Shown here in pieces: positions 22,904 through 23,903 of a DNA stretch of 23,903 nucleotides; the stretch's first letter is position 1; each line of letters begins with the position of its first letter. Source of the stretch: UBA7398 sp964567545 (GTDB taxonomy: Bacteria > Actinomycetota > Actinomycetes > Nanopelagicales > Nanopelagicaceae); the NCBI GenBank assembly GCA_964567545.1, contig CAZMNB010000016.1:1-23903 (forward strand), read 5' to 3'. The translations under genes and the position numbers were made by a program. The notes under the pieces are model-generated. The model was given only the letters and a program-made list of their open reading frames with translations, did no database searches and was not told where the DNA came from.

Positions 22904-23903
22904 TTAAAACTTTTCGCCACGTTTAACTTGAGGTGATGGCGCGCGTAATCTTCTAATTTGAGTTGAACGTAACCAGCCATACATTCCGATTCCTTTTGTG
23001 GTTTCGTTTGGAAATCGGGTGGCAACTTCCTTCTTTAATTTACGGCTCAGAATGAATCCGTCAACGATAGAAAAAAGCAGGCACGAATACATCAGAATGA
23101 TTGCAAAAAATTGAATGTAAGCAATTGGGATAACGGTAAGAATTAACACCAACATTACAATTGGCAAGAAGTACTCACCAATCGATCTCCGAGAATCTAC
23201 ATAATTTCTCACAAATCGTTTTACTTGGCCACGATCCCTTGGTGGCATAGCGCTCTCTTCACCGCGCATGTAAGCCGCGCGAGTTTGTACCCGATGTTTT
23301 CGTAATTGCTCTCGTTGCAATTTCTTGCCTTCACGAGTGGAAGCTGGCGCTAAGCGATTTGAAACATTTGCTTGTTCAGCAACTTTGCGAGCGCGGGGCA
23401 AGATGTCTTGTTCGTAAAGTGTTTCGCGCTCCAGAGCGGCTGAAAACTCTTCCAGCAAGCGTTGTAAATCAGAGCCGGCTTCCAGTTTGGTTTTTTCAAA
23501 AAGGGTTTGCGCTTGTGCGAGTAGTGCTTGTGCGCGCCCAATTTCGCCTTCGTAGCCATAGCCCCAAATGAGTGGCAGGGACAAGCGAAGCTCGAGCATG
23601 CGGTTGGAGACACGTGGGTCGTGGTCCAAGCTACTGCCGAGTGTGACGTCTGCTTTTTTCTGCGCTTGTGCGAGTTCTAATGCCGCGCTGGCCGCCGTGA
23701 CGCGCTCACGCGCCGCCACCACATCTGCGCGCTGATCAACCCATGCCTGCAATACACCTTGAGTTGGCGCTTGCACTTGGATGGTGGGCCAATCTGCAGT
23801 GACTCTCCACGTGTTCAAGTCGATGGGCAGTTTGGTGATTTGTTGAAGCTGTAAAACCGCACGTTGTTGATCGAGTTGTGCAGCAGAGGTTTCTGGTAGT
23901 TGG
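22904..23903 (-). CDS. Chimeric reading frame: actinobacterial DUF3043 C-terminal part joined to TolC-family fragment
   Basis: One frame stays open from the stop at 22904 to the window edge, but it joins two unrelated proteins. Bases 22904 to about 23389 encode the DUF3043 part: NRLAPASTREGKKLQRE, MPPRDRGQVKRFVRNYVDSR, and two membrane segments (IGEYFLPIVMLVLILTVIPI and FFAIILMYSCLLFSIVDGFI), which match actinobacterial DUF3043 proteins of unknown function. The normal N-terminus of that family (a short basic PTPKR-like segment) is absent. The first in-frame start in the window is a TTG at 23818 with no support. The native DUF3043 start is therefore lost, most likely through misassembly near 23369-23389. 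Confidence 0.85.
   Translation of the reverse strand, partial: QLPETSAAQLDQQRAVLQLQQITKLPIDLNTWRVTADWPTIQVQAPTQGVLQAWVDQRADVVAARERVTAASAALELAQAQKKADVTLGSSLDHDPRVSNRMLELRLSLPLIWGYGYEGEIGRAQALLAQAQTLFEKTKLEAGSDLQRLLEEFSAALERETLYEQDILPRARKVAEQANVSNRLAPASTREGKKLQREQLRKHRVQTRAAYMRGEESAMPPRDRGQVKRFVRNYVDSRRSIGEYFLPIVMLVLILTVIPIAYIQFFAIILMYSCLLFSIVDGFILSRKLKKEVATRFPNETTKGIGMYGWLRSTQIRRLRAPSPQVKRGEKF
23369..23903 (-). other. Foreign TolC/CzcC-type outer-membrane efflux fragment at the window end
   Basis: The minus strand from the right edge inward reads as the C-terminal half of an outer-membrane efflux channel: QRADVVAARERVTAASAALE, AQAQKKADVTLGSSLDHDP, RLSLPLIWGYGYEGEIGRAQ and LERETLYEQDILPRARKVAE, the coiled-coil helix and beta-strand pattern of CzcC-like proteins. 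It has no place in a monoderm actinobacterium. By count, 38 of 60 bases are G or C at 23701-23760, against 18 of 60 at 23101-23160. The source is probably a GC-richer Gram-negative bacterium from the same sample. Confidence 0.85.

Noticed and set aside
23369..23903. True horizontal transfer of a TolC-like gene or a natural fusion protein
   Set aside because: The cell type has no outer membrane, the fragment is cut by the window end, and the junction falls on a short stretch that both parents could share. Misassembly explains all of this more simply.

Overview
The window looks like a chromosomal piece of a small-genome, low-GC freshwater actinobacterium of the acI / Nanopelagicales type. The reasons are actinobacterial gene families (SucB/DlaT E2 with Ala-Pro-Val linkers, DUF4191, SCO2322 family, DUF3043), A/T-rich codons, very short or overlapping gene junctions, and an order that matches the glnA1 - RDD - DUF4191 - lipA - lipB - Rv2216-type epimerase - dlaT - pepB - gcvT block of Mycobacterium tuberculosis. 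A lineage call needs a phylogeny.

Layout. 1-1438 (-): most of an ABC exporter half-transporter, cut by the window edge, whose nucleotide-binding domain has no Walker A motif. 1537-2472 (+): EamA-type permease, ending at a bidirectional terminator shared with the convergent glnA (2524-3954, -). 4137-4487 (+): small RDD membrane protein. 4484-7501 (-): tight operon lipB, lipA, PlsC-type acyltransferase, DUF4191. 7625-10968 (+): MMPL/RND transporter plus FAD amine-oxidase-like enzyme. 10965-16576 (-): pepA, lpdA, E2 acyltransferase (with a 100-N assembly gap in a repeat linker) and a TIGR01777 epimerase. 16633-17733 (+): gcvT. 17696-21625 (-): four-gene ECF vitamin-transport operon (SCO2322-like surface protein, EcfT, fused EcfAA', S component) behind a clear cobalamin riboswitch at about 21712-21808. 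21894-22895 (+): aldo/keto reductase. 22904-23903 (-): a reading frame whose C-terminal half is actinobacterial DUF3043 and whose N-terminal half is a GC-rich Gram-negative TolC-family fragment, most likely an assembly chimera. No gene-free stretch exceeds 300 bases; the longest (21626-21893) holds the riboswitch.

How the genes work together. LipB and LipA make the lipoyl group carried by the E2 protein; LpdA reoxidises it; GcvT works with the lipoylated H protein of the glycine cleavage system. glnA handles ammonium assimilation. The ECF operon supplies a corrinoid under B12 feedback. It sits beside gcvT, near where M. tuberculosis carries cobT/cobS, which suggests uptake in place of synthesis.

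Most notable: the B12-riboswitch ECF operon with a tethered surface protein, the Walker-A-less ABC subunit, a recurring TANNNT-N6-ATG leaderless start pattern, and the chimeric right end. All calls are from reading the sequence; no searches were run.
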